DNA of 15,733 nt from DATMBL01 sp050735975 (GCA_050735975.1 JBOHVS010000059.1:1-15733); one strand, 5' to 3'; numbered from the stretch's first letter, positions 1 to 8,268 are shown. Made by a program: numbers and translations. Notes: generated from the letters alone by a model not told the origin.

Positions 1-1754
1 CTAGATCCAAACCATTGCATCAGGATCTGCTCAAAAGAGATCCCTGGACCTTCCCCGGCGTGGATCTGTCCGTCTCTCAGAGTCAGATCTTCGATCCTGC
101 ACTTGAGTTTCTTGGCCGCCCGCCCGAGAAGCTGTCTTTTGAGGTCCTGTGCCGCCCGCTGTACGCACAGGCCCATCACCACCGTGGAACTGCTGGCATT
201 CGTTCCCGCGTCGTAAGGAGTCACATCGGTATCGAGTTGCGCCACCACGACCCGATCCAGCGGCACGCTCAACTCTTCCGCCACGATCTGGCTCAAAGCG
301 GTATGTGCCCCCTGCCCCATCTCGACCGTGCCGGTAAATAGCACGACGCTCCCGTCCGTGTTCAACTTTACAGTTGCCGACGCGAGCTTGTAAGCACCTC
401 CTCCGTCTCGCATGGAGCAGCTAAGCCCCTTGCCCCGATTGGGCTTCTCCGGCGGCAGATGCCATTCAATGGCTTCGGCAACCCGGAGGAGCCCCTCGCT
501 TAAATCGCAGTCCACGGGCCTGTCTCCGGGCGTAAAATCCTCTCCCTTATCAAGAAGATTTTTTAGCCGGAATTCCAGTGGGTCGATCCCCAGCCCCTCG
601 GCGATGATATCCATCTGTGACTCGTAGGCCCAGGAGACCTGCGGCGTGCCGAAGCCGCGGAATGCACCTGCGGGGACGCTGTTCGTGTAAACCGTATAGG
701 CCTCTGTCCTTATATGAGGGATGCGGTAAGGGCCCGGCGCCCGATAGCCGGCCTTTTGCGTTACCCTCGGGCCGGCATCAGCGTAAGCCCCCGTGTTCAT
801 ATAAATCTCGCACTCCCGCGCAATGAGCCGGCCGTCCCGCGTAACCCCGCTCTTGATGCGGCAGCGCGCACCGTGGCGCGTTATCGTTTTGAAGCTTTCT
901 TCGACTGAATGGACGATTTTAACCGGACGGCGGGCCTTTCCGGACAAGGCGACAGCCAATGGTTCCGTCTTAACGGAAAGCTTTCCCCCATAGCCGCCGC
1001 CCAGATAGGGAACGATGATGCGTATGCGGTTGGCCGGCAGGCGAAATACCTCCTCCAAATGATTTTGCAGGATGAAAGGGTCCTGGGTAGAAGTCCAAAG
1101 CGTGATCCTCTCGCGGTCGAAGTGGGCCACGGTAGAATGAGCTTCCATCGAGTAGTGGTGGACGGGCGGCAGCGTAAAGGTATCTTCGAAGATGTAATCC
1201 GCCCAGCGAAACCCTTCGCTGACATCGCCTTTTTTAAAGCTGAACCTGTAGCAGATATTGGTCCCTCTGAACTCATCAGGGGCTCGATAATGAAATCCCT
1301 GGAGCTCGCCCTGCTCGAAAGCCTCCTCGTGAACCAGAGGGGCGTTGGGAGCCAGCGCTTCTTCCAGCGTCATAACCCCCGGAACCTCCTCGTACTCTAC
1401 TTCAATCAGGGCCAGCGCTTCTTCCGCCGCGCATTCGTCTACTGCTGCCACCGCGGCGACAGGGTCTCCGGCATAGCGGACCTTTTCCAAGGCTACGATG
1501 GGCTGGTCCTTGTACGCAGCGCCATAGTATGGGCTGAACTCGCTCAGGTCCTCTCGGGTGAGAACCGCAAGCACGCCCGGCAGGACCCGCGCTTTTGTGG
1601 CGTCGATCTTTACAAGCCTCGCGTGAGGATAAGGGCTTCTTAAAATCTTTCCGCAGGCCATTGCGGGGAGCTCCATATCGGCGGTATAGATAGCTCTGCC
1701 GGTCACCTTCACCTCTCCCTCCAGACGGGAAACGCTTTTGCCGATAAGGTTCAT
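1..1754 (-). CDS. Molybdenum hydroxylase large subunit (xanthine dehydrogenase/aldehyde oxidase family), C-terminus cut by window edge
   Basis: This frame is open without a stop from an ATG at 1754 to the left edge, giving 584 codons; the family is usually about 760-790 residues, so roughly 190 C-terminal residues, including the catalytic Glu region, lie outside. The start fits the family opening (MNLIGKSVSRLEG, then KVTG). Visible motifs are the small hammerhead-type N-terminal domain (residues 1-140), LGGGYGGK at 251-258, AFRGFG at 364-369 and EMGQGAHT at 478-485, which bind the molybdopterin cofactor. The AFRGFG loop is of the aldehyde/xanthine/aryl type, not the cysteine loop of form I CO dehydrogenase. 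Such enzymes insert oxygen from water into an aromatic or N-heterocyclic carbon or an aldehyde. Iron-sulfur and FAD subunits are needed and are absent here; they may lie further left. It follows the UbiD gene by 64 bp and is probably the same transcript. No clear Shine-Dalgarno precedes the ATG. The substrate is unknown. Confidence 0.9.
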   Translation of the reverse strand, partial: MNLIGKSVSRLEGEVKVTGRAIYTADMELPAMACGKILRSPYPHARLVKIDATKARVLPGVLAVLTREDLSEFSPYYGAAYKDQPIVALEKVRYAGDPVAAVAAVDECAAEEALALIEVEYEEVPGVMTLEEALAPNAPLVHEEAFEQGELQGFHYRAPDEFRGTNICYRFSFKKGDVSEGFRWADYIFEDTFTLPPVHHYSMEAHSTVAHFDRERITLWTSTQDPFILQNHLEEVFRLPANRIRIIVPYLGGGYGGKLSVKTEPLAVALSGKARRPVKIVHSVEESFKTITRHGARCRIKSGVTRDGRLIARECEIYMNTGAYADAGPRVTQKAGYRAPGPYRIPHIRTEAYTVYTNSVPAGAFRGFGTPQVSWAYESQMDIIAEGLGIDPLEFRLKNLLDKGEDFTPGDRPVDCDLSEGLLRVAEAIEWHLPPEKPNRGKGLSCSMRDGGGAYKLASATVKLNTDGSVVLFTGTVEMGQGAHTALSQIVAEELSVPLDRVVVAQLDTDVTPYDAGTNASSSTVVMGLCVQRAAQDLKRQLLGRAAKKLKCRIEDLTLRDGQIHAGEGPGISFEQILMQWFGS

Positions 1755-1756
1755 AA

Positions 1757-1772
1757 AACGACGGAACGACGG
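1757..1772. repeat. Perfect 8-bp tandem duplication just upstream of the molybdenum hydroxylase start
   Basis: AACGACGG occurs twice back to back on the plus strand, ending 2 bp from the ATG of the minus-strand gene. It fills the place where a ribosome binding site would be expected, and no purine-rich Shine-Dalgarno is seen there. Whether this is meaningful or chance cannot be told from one sequence. Confidence 0.5.
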
Positions 1773-1818
1773 AAGACGTCGAGTGAAGCTATTCGAGTAA
1801 ACGCCGCACGGCCCCGCG

Positions 1819-3192
1819 TCACCCGGCGCCGGCCTCAAGTCCCAGCTTCGACCGGACTTTTTGAACGACCTCTTCGGGGACGCTGTTTCTCACGGCGAAC
1901 TGCTTCAGGCTCGGTTTGGCCGTAGCGTCAAAGATCGTCTTGCACTGGATGCCTTCGCCGTGGTTCGAGGGATCGAGATCCGATCCCAGGCAGCCTGGAA
2001 CGTTGATGATGTCGGTATCGCCCTGGAGGCGCGTTGCGATAGCCCAAAAAACCTGTTTCTCATCAAAGATATCGATATCTTTGTCCACGACCACCACATG
2101 TTTCGCGAGCAGATCGGCGCCGAAGATAGCCATGGCCATATTGCGCGGCTGGCCCTGCGCCTGCTTGTCTATGGAAACGAAGTAATGGAACCGGCCGCGC
2201 CCCGTGTAGGCGCAGTGGATGTTTTGGATCGTAGGGCACGCGCCTTTGGCGATGTCGAAGACATAAGATTCCTTTGCCACCGCCGGCATCAGGCAGTGTT
2301 CGGTGGCGCTCGAGGAGATCGTTTGATAGATGGGGTCTCTGCGGTGTGTCATGGCCTTGAATTTAACCACCGGCCGCGGTCTCTTTCCCACTGCATATCC
2401 CGTGAATTCGCCAAACGGGCCCTCTTCCGCTTGCACGTGGGGCAGGACTTCCCCCTCCAGCACGATCTCCGCATCCGCCATTGCCTCGAGGTCGCACGTC
2501 ATGCAGCGCACGAGCCGAAGCGGCTCCCCCATCAGCCCTCCGACCACATCCAACTCGTCGACGTCGATCGGCACCAACGAAAGAGAGCCCAGCATCCAGA
2601 GCGGGTGGCTCCCCAGGACGACGGCCACAGGGAGCGGTTTGTTCATGCGCTCGGCCTTCTTATGATAGACGTCGAGGTGTTTTCCTGGATGGATGTGGAT
2701 ATAGGCCGTCTCCCGGTCCACGATCTGGCACCGGATGAAGGCCGAATTCCTCACGCCGGTCTCGGGATCTTTGGCCACCATGAGTCCCGCTGTGATGTAG
2801 GGCCCGGCGTCCGCTTCATGGGCGGTGATGTGGGGGAGCTCGGTAATGTCGAGATCCCGGCCTTTTTTGATGACTTCCTGAACCGGACCGGAGCTTACCA
2901 TCTCCGGCCGAATGGGCCGCTTCTCGCGCCTGCGAAATTCCGGCACTAGATCGGGGGTGGACACGCCCATAGCGAAGGCCATGAGCTTTCGGCTCGCTGT
3001 CACGCCGACTAAGATAGGGTAGCGAGAGCCTCGAACGCGGGGAAAAAAGATCACAGGATAGCGGTTGACGCGGATGAGCTCCTCGACGATGGCTGTGACC
3101 TCAAAACACGGATCCACCTCCTCGCGGTGCTCCATGTACTCTCCAGGAAACGTAGTCTTGACCTCTTCCATGAACGAGCGCAGGGTCTTCAT
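1819..3192 (-). CDS. UbiD-family (prenylated-FMN) decarboxylase
   Basis: A 457-residue protein, normal length for the UbiD family, which adds or removes CO2 on unsaturated or aromatic carboxylic acids using prenylated FMN made by UbiX. The key residues can be picked out: N149, R154 and H172 (in PGKH), E213, and EEGPFGEFTGY at 256-266, giving the catalytic pair E257/E262. Their spacing matches my recollection of Fdc1 (N168, R173, H191, E233, E277, E282), so an active enzyme is expected. The ATG is preceded by a strong ribosome site, AAAGGAGG at 3200-3207. It lies 123 bp downstream of tctA, a gap that could hold only a weak internal promoter (TTGATG, 17 bp, TATCAG), and 64 bp upstream of the molybdenum hydroxylase gene. 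The setting suggests decarboxylation of an imported or hydroxylated aromatic acid. No UbiX is encoded in the window. Confidence 0.93.
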   Translation of the reverse strand: MKTLRSFMEEVKTTFPGEYMEHREEVDPCFEVTAIVEELIRVNRYPVIFFPRVRGSRYPILVGVTASRKLMAFAMGVSTPDLVPEFRRREKRPIRPEMVSSGPVQEVIKKGRDLDITELPHITAHEADAGPYITAGLMVAKDPETGVRNSAFIRCQIVDRETAYIHIHPGKHLDVYHKKAERMNKPLPVAVVLGSHPLWMLGSLSLVPIDVDELDVVGGLMGEPLRLVRCMTCDLEAMADAEIVLEGEVLPHVQAEEGPFGEFTGYAVGKRPRPVVKFKAMTHRRDPIYQTISSSATEHCLMPAVAKESYVFDIAKGACPTIQNIHCAYTGRGRFHYFVSIDKQAQGQPRNMAMAIFGADLLAKHVVVVDKDIDIFDEKQVFWAIATRLQGDTDIINVPGCLGSDLDPSNHGEGIQCKTIFDATAKPSLKQFAVRNSVPEEVVQKVRSKLGLEAGAG

Positions 3193-3315
3193 TCCTTTTC
3201 CTCCTTTGCCTCACTGACGTTTAGGTGACCTATTTTTTTTCGGTTCGGCCCACGAGCGTCTGATAGCTTCTTTGTTCGCTCCCATCAAGTCATTTAATGA
3301 CGTTGTTTTAACATC

Positions 3316-4836
3316 TCAACTGTCACCGGTCTTTAACATCTGGCGGGGGCTGCGCCTGAGATTGGATAGGGAAGCCGACGCGAGAACAAAGAGTGCGAGC
3401 CCCATAAGAACCATCGAGATGACGCTGGAGAAAAAAATGCCAAACCGACCTCCGGATATAATCAAGGCTTGCCTGGCCGTGTTTTCCATGATCGGTCCCA
3501 GGATGAAGCCCAGGATCAATGGCGCGAGCTCGAAATTCAGCCGCTTCAGCGCATATCCCAGGAATCCGAAGAAGAACAAGGCACCGACATCAAAGACATT
3601 ATTGTTGACGCTGTAGGACCCGACGATGGAGAAGAGGATGAGCATGGGATAGAGAATCGGGGTTGGCACGGAAAGGAGCCTGACCCACATTCCGATCAGC
3701 GGCAGATTGAGGATGAGGAGAATGACGTTTCCCAGGTACATACTCGCTATCACGCCCCAGAAGACGTCAGGATGCTCCTTGATCATGAGGGGTCCCGGGA
3801 TGACGCCGTGGATCTTCAGCGCTGCGAGCGTAAGTGCCATGGCGGCGTTTCCAGGAATCCCCAGGGTAAGTAGCGGGATAAAAGCGCCCTGGGCCGCCGC
3901 GTTATTTGCGGCCTCGGGCCCCGCGACTCCTTCAATGGCACCGTGGCCAAACCGCTCCGGATGCTTAGATACCTTCCGCTCGACAGCATAGGAAGAAAAC
4001 GAAGCGACGATTCCCGTACCTCCGGGGAGAAGGCCGATGAGAAAGCCAATCAAGCTTCCTCTTGCGATGGGACCGAGCGAGAGCCGCCAATCCTCTCTGG
4101 TGGGAAAGAGAGCCCAGAACTTGGGCAGCGGGCTCATGGCTTCTACATTTTGAACTCTCCTCCTTTCAAGCACCAAGAGGACCTCGCTGATGCCGAAAAG
4201 CCCCATGACGAGCGGAACTATCTCGATGCCCGATTGGAGGTTTATGTTGCCAAAGGTGAATCGAGGTACTGCGGTAATTGGCTCCTGCCCCACGGTCGCC
4301 AGCAATACCCCCAGAGCTGCCATCAGGAGCGCTTTTACGACCGGGCCATTGGCGAGGTAGCCAACCATGGCAAAGGCTAAAACCACCAGGGCGAACACCT
4401 CCGCGGGGCCGAATTGAAGAGCGAACTCCGCAAGGGGAGGCGCGATAAGCATTAGCCCGATGATGCCGAGCGTTCCAGCAATGAAGGAGCCGAAGGCTGT
4501 TATGCCCAGAGCGGGACCGGCGCGCCCGTGCTTCGCCATCTGGTGGCCATCGAGGCACGTGATCACCGACTGTGCTTCGCCCGGGACATTGAAGAGGATG
4601 GAGGTGGTGGAGCCGCCATACATGGAGCCGTAGTAGATGCCGGCCAGCATGATGATGGCCGACACCGAATCCATGTAGTAGGTAAGGGGAAGGAGCAGGG
4701 CAATGGCGCCGGAAGGGCCGATGCCCGGCAAGACGCCAACCGCCGTTCCGATCAGGACCCCGAGAAAGCAGGTAAAGAGCTTGATGGGAGCAAGAGTAAC
4801 CTCAAACCCATGGATGACGCTCTCAAACATTTCCAC
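3316..4836 (-). CDS. tctA: Tripartite tricarboxylate transporter, large permease TctA
   Basis: A 506-residue, very hydrophobic protein, the usual length for TctA, which forms the membrane channel of the TTT transporter and moves organic acids together with cations. The N-terminal half carries the family signature: GVLPGIGP at 34-41, then LLLPLTYYMDS, then GIYYGSMYGGSTTSILFNVPGE, then LDGHQMAKHGRAGPAL. About a dozen membrane segments can be seen. A GTG at 4836 is given as start; an in-frame ATG six bases later (4830) is an equal candidate, with AAGGGA upstream serving either. It begins 25 bp after tctB, so the two are surely co-transcribed. The substrate cannot be read from the permease; the neighbouring dioxygenase and decarboxylase suggest an aromatic or dicarboxylic acid rather than citrate. 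Confidence 0.95.
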   Translation of the reverse strand: MEMFESVIHGFEVTLAPIKLFTCFLGVLIGTAVGVLPGIGPSGAIALLLPLTYYMDSVSAIIMLAGIYYGSMYGGSTTSILFNVPGEAQSVITCLDGHQMAKHGRAGPALGITAFGSFIAGTLGIIGLMLIAPPLAEFALQFGPAEVFALVVLAFAMVGYLANGPVVKALLMAALGVLLATVGQEPITAVPRFTFGNINLQSGIEIVPLVMGLFGISEVLLVLERRRVQNVEAMSPLPKFWALFPTREDWRLSLGPIARGSLIGFLIGLLPGGTGIVASFSSYAVERKVSKHPERFGHGAIEGVAGPEAANNAAAQGAFIPLLTLGIPGNAAMALTLAALKIHGVIPGPLMIKEHPDVFWGVIASMYLGNVILLILNLPLIGMWVRLLSVPTPILYPMLILFSIVGSYSVNNNVFDVGALFFFGFLGYALKRLNFELAPLILGFILGPIMENTARQALIISGGRFGIFFSSVISMVLMGLALFVLASASLSNLRRSPRQMLKTGDS

Positions 4837-4861
4837 CCGGTCCCTTGGTCAAAATACGCCG

Positions 4862-5305
4862 CTACATCCTGAGCATGCCCAGCGGAAACGGGATCTTCAA
4901 CAGTTTATAGAAAACCACATAGAGGGTGATGACAGTTAGACCTGAGACTGCGAGGTTTCTTTTGTAACCCTTCTCGCCCGCGAGCTTCATAAGATAGACC
5001 AGCAAAAGAAAAGTATCGATAAAAAACCCCAAAACCTGCAACAACAGAAGGTAAAGGATGAACCCGCCGAAAATAGAAAAGATCGTCTTTTCTCCCTCCC
5101 AGCAATCCCATCGAAACCATCCCTCGGCCTCCCTGTCCGGCAGAAGAAAACAGAGAATCGAGAGCGCCGCTATGGAGAGACCGAGGACGAAGGGCACAAG
5201 GCCGGGCCCGGGGTTGCGAACTTCGCCGAGAGAGAGAAAGACCGATTCACGCATGACGATGAGCGCAAAAATAAAGAAAAGTGCGCTGACAATCCTATCC
5301 TGCAC
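4862..5305 (-). CDS. tctB: Tripartite tricarboxylate transporter, small membrane subunit TctB
   Basis: A 147-residue membrane protein with four predicted helices (about residues 5-22, 34-54, 70-105 as two close segments, and 118-135). It carries the GPGLVPFVLG stretch after the first helix that is typical of TctB. Together with TctA it makes up the membrane part of the transporter. The start is a GTG preceded by AAAAGG at a good distance. It lies between tctC (59 bp upstream) and tctA (25 bp downstream) in the standard C-B-A order. TctB sequences are poorly conserved, so the call rests on topology, this motif and the position. Confidence 0.9.
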   Translation of the reverse strand: MQDRIVSALFFIFALIVMRESVFLSLGEVRNPGPGLVPFVLGLSIAALSILCFLLPDREAEGWFRWDCWEGEKTIFSIFGGFILYLLLLQVLGFFIDTFLLLVYLMKLAGEKGYKRNLAVSGLTVITLYVVFYKLLKIPFPLGMLRM

Positions 5306-5364
5306 GAGGGACCTTTTCTTCGCGTCTTGGGGTCGAAGGCCGTCTACGGTAGAAAGTTTCTCGG

Positions 5365-6348
5365 CTATTTCTTCGTTGTCTGGACCCGCAGCCCAAAACT
5401 ATCTACCAAGTTGCGGATGTAAGCATCATGGGCCTTCAGCCATTTCCAGAAAGCGCTATGGTTTTTGTACACGACATCGTATCCCTGATCGCGGAAGGTC
5501 TTCACCACCTCCGGGCGCTTCAGAGCTTTTTCGATTGAGCGATCCAGGATCCGGATGATCTCCAAGGGGGTTTTCCGGGGAGCGACAAATCCCTGCCAGG
5601 AACCGATCACGAGATTGACGTTTAGCTCTTTCATCGTGGGAACCTCTGGAAAGAGGTAATGACGCTTCTCCGCGGCGATGGCGAGGATCCTGAGCTTCCC
5701 CGCTTTGACCATCGCAGCGACGTCTCCCACTGGGATCGATGTGGCTTCTACGTGCCCTCCGGCGATGGCGGCCACGGCCGGGGCGAACCCCTTAAACGGG
5801 ACATGAATCAGCTTTATTCCAGCCTCTCCCTCGAAAGCGGCGGCGAAGATATGGGCCGAACCACCGTTCCCCGAATTGGCACTTCTGATCTTGTTGGGGT
5901 TTGCCTTGGCATGCTTGATAAACTCCTTTAAGTCCCGCCAGGGCTGATTGGCGTTGATCGTAATCGTCGCCGGACCGTAAAGGACATGCGAGATGGGCAC
6001 GATATTCGCCATGTTGGTGGGGTTGGGACTCGTGTATTGGGTAAGCACCTGGCTGATGGCATAGGTGGCGATGGTATATCCATCGGGCTTCGCCTTCTCG
6101 AGCTCCAGACTGCCGATCACACCTGCGGCACCGGCTTTATTCACGACGACTACCGGCTGTTTGAGATCCTCCGAAAGCGGGTTGGCGAGAGTTCTTGCCT
6201 GGATGTCGGATAAGCCGCCTGCCGGATACGGGACGATGATGGTGATGGGCTTTTCCGGGTATGCGGCTTCAACATGACCAATAGAGACGGCCAGTAATCC
6301 AAAAAACGCCGCCAACGAGACATACCTTTTCCATTCGTGTGATTTCAT
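5365..6348 (-). CDS. tctC: Tripartite tricarboxylate transporter, periplasmic substrate-binding protein TctC (Bug family)
   Basis: A 327-residue secreted binding protein. Residues 1 to about 28 form a Sec signal peptide (basic start, hydrophobic core, VEA before the mature part). The mature protein begins with YPEKPITIIVPYPAGGLSD, the diagnostic opening of Bug/TctC proteins, where the PAGG-x-x-D loop lines the carboxylate pocket. Further family landmarks are NKAGAAGVIG near 69-78, then VPFKG and GHVEAT in the second lobe. It captures an organic acid in the periplasm and passes it to TctBA. The ATG has GGAGG at 6356-6360, six bases upstream. It sits 63 bp after the dioxygenase gene and 59 bp before tctB. 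Bug ligands range from dicarboxylates to aromatic acids and amides, so the substrate remains open. Confidence 0.95.
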   Translation of the reverse strand: MKSHEWKRYVSLAAFFGLLAVSIGHVEAAYPEKPITIIVPYPAGGLSDIQARTLANPLSEDLKQPVVVVNKAGAAGVIGSLELEKAKPDGYTIATYAISQVLTQYTSPNPTNMANIVPISHVLYGPATITINANQPWRDLKEFIKHAKANPNKIRSANSGNGGSAHIFAAAFEGEAGIKLIHVPFKGFAPAVAAIAGGHVEATSIPVGDVAAMVKAGKLRILAIAAEKRHYLFPEVPTMKELNVNLVIGSWQGFVAPRKTPLEIIRILDRSIEKALKRPEVVKTFRDQGYDVVYKNHSAFWKWLKAHDAYIRNLVDSFGLRVQTTKK

Positions 6349-6411
6349 ATTGCCCCTCCATTTTCCATACCTAAGTTTTTGTGCGGGCTTAACTTTCTCT
6401 TGAACGATCTC

Positions 6412-7590
6412 TTACCTTTCCACATATTTGTTCGCCACCCAGCCGATGAGGTCGATCTCTCCGGAAGGCGTTTTTCGCTGCTCCCGGTAAAGCCCGAGGC
6501 TCTCCACCACAGGGGAGTCAGTTACGGAATAGAGATAGGCATCCTGACCGCCGTCGTTGACATGCTCGTGCCAATGCCAGCTTGGCACCGCGAAAATGTC
6601 ATTTTTTGCCCATTCGATCCGAGCCCCGTTGACCTCTGTGCAACCCTGCCCCTCGGCCACGATGTAAACCGTGCTCGTATTGTGCCGGTGGGAAAGCGTC
6701 CTCCCGCCCGGGGGAAGGAGTTGCGCACACGCCGACATCGTGGGCCCAATGGGACCTCCATTTTCAGGATTGGTAAACTCCACGAGGATGCCATCGTAGG
6801 GGCTGCCCTTCTCCGATCTTAGCCGGTTCAGCGTCTCGCGAATCTCCTGCCAGCGGTATGCAATTAGAGGTGATTGATCCTTTCTCTGGTTATGGACGAA
6901 CCTGGGGACGATCCCTCCTGTTGTGTAAAAGTTGCGGGAATAGTTATCCGGCACCGTGAGATCCTGGATGGTTTTCTTGGCATCGCCGGTTACCTGGACA
7001 TAATCGAAGTCCCAGGTGGCTGTGGCGAGCGCAGTGAGAAGCGGGATGTCGAGCACATCAAAGAAGAGGAAGTCATCCGGCCCGTCATTCCCGTGGTCAT
7101 GCCAAGCCCACTGGGGATTGAGAACAATATCGCCCGGAGACAGATAGACCCGCTCTCCCTCCACTGTCGTCCAGCCCCGGGAGCCGTCGAATACGAACCG
7201 CGCTGCTGTCGTGGTATGGCGGTGGCTCGGAGCAGCCTCTCCGGGTTTGATGAGCTGGAGGTCACCAAAATAGGTGTTAGTGATCGCGTACTGGCTGCCC
7301 ATGCCCGGGTTCTGCAATACCAAAACTCGCCTCTCGGCCTTTCTCGCGCCCTGGCCCAGGCCCACTAGCTCCCCAGACTCCAGCAAGAGCGGTCTCACTT
7401 CCGACCACCTCCAGATGTGCGGCACGACCGGACTCGTGGGCTCCACCGGCTGGTCGGGCCGGGGCTTGAACCCAGGCACATCCCACCACCAGCCCTCGGT
7501 TATGTGAAGGTCGTGGATCTTGGTCGAGTACGCCTTCTGCCGTTCCAGCAGACTGTCTTCTCTCGTGACTTTTCCCTGTTTACCCTCCAT
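6412..7590 (-). CDS. Gentisate 1,2-dioxygenase-like bicupin ring-cleavage dioxygenase
   Basis: A 392-residue protein with two cupin domains, close to the family's 350-390. Family members include gentisate, salicylate, 1-hydroxy-2-naphthoate and 5-nitrosalicylate dioxygenases, which use Fe(II) and O2 to open hydroxylated aromatic acids without needing a catechol. Cupin 1 has SHRH (H123, H125) and PQWAWHDHGN (H164, H166); cupin 2 has SHRH (H301, H303) and PSWHWHEH (H339, H341, H343). So the metal-binding histidines look intact in both halves. An in-frame ATG at 7623 would add 11 residues, but the ATG at 7590 has a strong ribosome site and is preferred. It is the second gene of the operon, behind the regulator and ahead of the transporter, which supports a catabolic role on the imported acid. 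Which ring acid it cleaves cannot be decided from sequence alone. Confidence 0.85.
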   Translation of the reverse strand: MEGKQGKVTREDSLLERQKAYSTKIHDLHITEGWWWDVPGFKPRPDQPVEPTSPVVPHIWRWSEVRPLLLESGELVGLGQGARKAERRVLVLQNPGMGSQYAITNTYFGDLQLIKPGEAAPSHRHTTTAARFVFDGSRGWTTVEGERVYLSPGDIVLNPQWAWHDHGNDGPDDFLFFDVLDIPLLTALATATWDFDYVQVTGDAKKTIQDLTVPDNYSRNFYTTGGIVPRFVHNQRKDQSPLIAYRWQEIRETLNRLRSEKGSPYDGILVEFTNPENGGPIGPTMSACAQLLPPGGRTLSHRHNTSTVYIVAEGQGCTEVNGARIEWAKNDIFAVPSWHWHEHVNDGGQDAYLYSVTDSPVVESLGLYREQRKTPSGEIDLIGWVANKYVER

Positions 7591-7595
7591 CTTTC

Positions 7596-7602
7596 CCTCC
7601 TT
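7596..7602 (-). promoter_or_regulatory. Ribosome binding site that sets the dioxygenase start
   Basis: AAGGAGG on the minus strand lies five bases before the ATG at 7590. The upstream in-frame ATG at 7623 has only an A-rich leader without a Shine-Dalgarno, so translation most likely begins at 7590. Confidence 0.7.
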
Positions 7603-7613
7603 ATTGGATTCTG

Positions 7614-7622
7614 TTTGGGACA
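7614..7622 (-). promoter_or_regulatory. Possible extra regulator site upstream of the dioxygenase gene
   Basis: The minus strand reads TGTCCCAAA, the same nine bases found at the centre of the repeat at the regulator's promoter (8259-8267). It lies 24 bases before the dioxygenase start. A nine-base match alone is weak evidence, and the flanks do not continue the repeat. Confidence 0.25.
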
Positions 7623-7653
7623 TTCGATGATTTTTTTTACGTGGTAACTTTTC

Positions 7654-8268
7654 CTACAGGGGCCTCCTGTGTTCGGCCTGTTCCCGTGCGACCACCACCA
7701 AGGTTACCGCAGATTTGCTTAAGGACCGGGAGCGGTGGAGATGGCAGCCATCGAAATAGATGGTGTCACCCGGTCCTAGGACTACCTTTTTGTCTACGAG
7801 TACGACTTCCACTTTTCCCTTGAGCACAAATATCAACTCCTCGCCCTCATGCTCGAAGAGAGTGTCGTCTTCGAACCGTCTAGGCGGATACATGATGAAA
7901 GCTTCCATGCACTTGCTTCTCCGCTTGTAGGCGATGGCCTCGTATTTGTACCCCTTTTTGGCACCGATGCGGGCGACCGGCTTGCGCTCCCCTCTTCGCA
8001 CCACGCAGATCGCGTCTTTGTCGGTCGCTTCTCCAAAGAGATGACTGACCTGAATGTCAAAGGCCCTCGTGATCTTAAGGATGCTCGCTAGAGAAGGAGC
8101 CTTCTCCCCTCGCTCAATCTTTGAAAGATAGCTCTTAGTCAGGCTGGTCTTGGCAGCCAAGGTGTCAAGGCTCATGCCGCGTTGACGTCTTGTATTTCGA
8201 AGGCGCAGTCCGAGGCCGGTTGTCTCGTTGTCATGTTTTTTTGGGACTGCTATATCCTTTTGGGACAC
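7654..8268 (-). CDS. XRE-family transcriptional regulator with C-terminal cupin domain
   Basis: A 204-residue protein. Residues 19-80 form an XRE/Cro-type helix-turn-helix (LRLRNTRRQRGMSLDTLAAK, then TSLTKSYLSKIERGEKAPS, ending SHLFGE). Residues 118-195 form a small cupin (H140, E144, GPGD at 166-169, H177 and H179), which in this family senses a small molecule. Such regulators usually repress a neighbouring catabolic or transport operon, and this one heads the operon: the dioxygenase coding region begins 63 bp after its stop. The start is a GTG; an in-frame TGA lies two codons upstream and the next in-frame ATG falls inside the HTH, so no other conventional start works. That GTG lies within a direct repeat overlapping the promoter, pointing to autoregulation. 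The effector is unknown; it is plausibly the operon's substrate or an intermediate. Confidence 0.93.
   Translation of the reverse strand: MSQKDIAVPKKHDNETTGLGLRLRNTRRQRGMSLDTLAAKTSLTKSYLSKIERGEKAPSLASILKITRAFDIQVSHLFGEATDKDAICVVRRGERKPVARIGAKKGYKYEAIAYKRRSKCMEAFIMYPPRRFEDDTLFEHEGEELIFVLKGKVEVVLVDKKVVLGPGDTIYFDGCHLHRSRSLSKSAVTLVVVAREQAEHRRPL

Noticed and set aside
909..1643. Plus-strand open frame of 244 codons
   Set aside because: It is antisense to the molybdenum hydroxylase frame, which is continuous and carries the cofactor motifs; the plus-strand product has no family features.
1861..2949. Long plus-strand open frame of 362 codons
   Set aside because: It lies opposite the UbiD gene, whose motifs are complete. 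Its protein is His/Arg-rich without any recognisable domain, as expected for an antisense shadow in GC-rich DNA.
3193..3315. Promoter or hairpin in the tctA-UbiD gap
   Set aside because: A TTGATG/TATCAG pair with 17-bp spacing and a five-pair hairpin around GTCAT/ATGAC are visible, but both are too weak to call as features.
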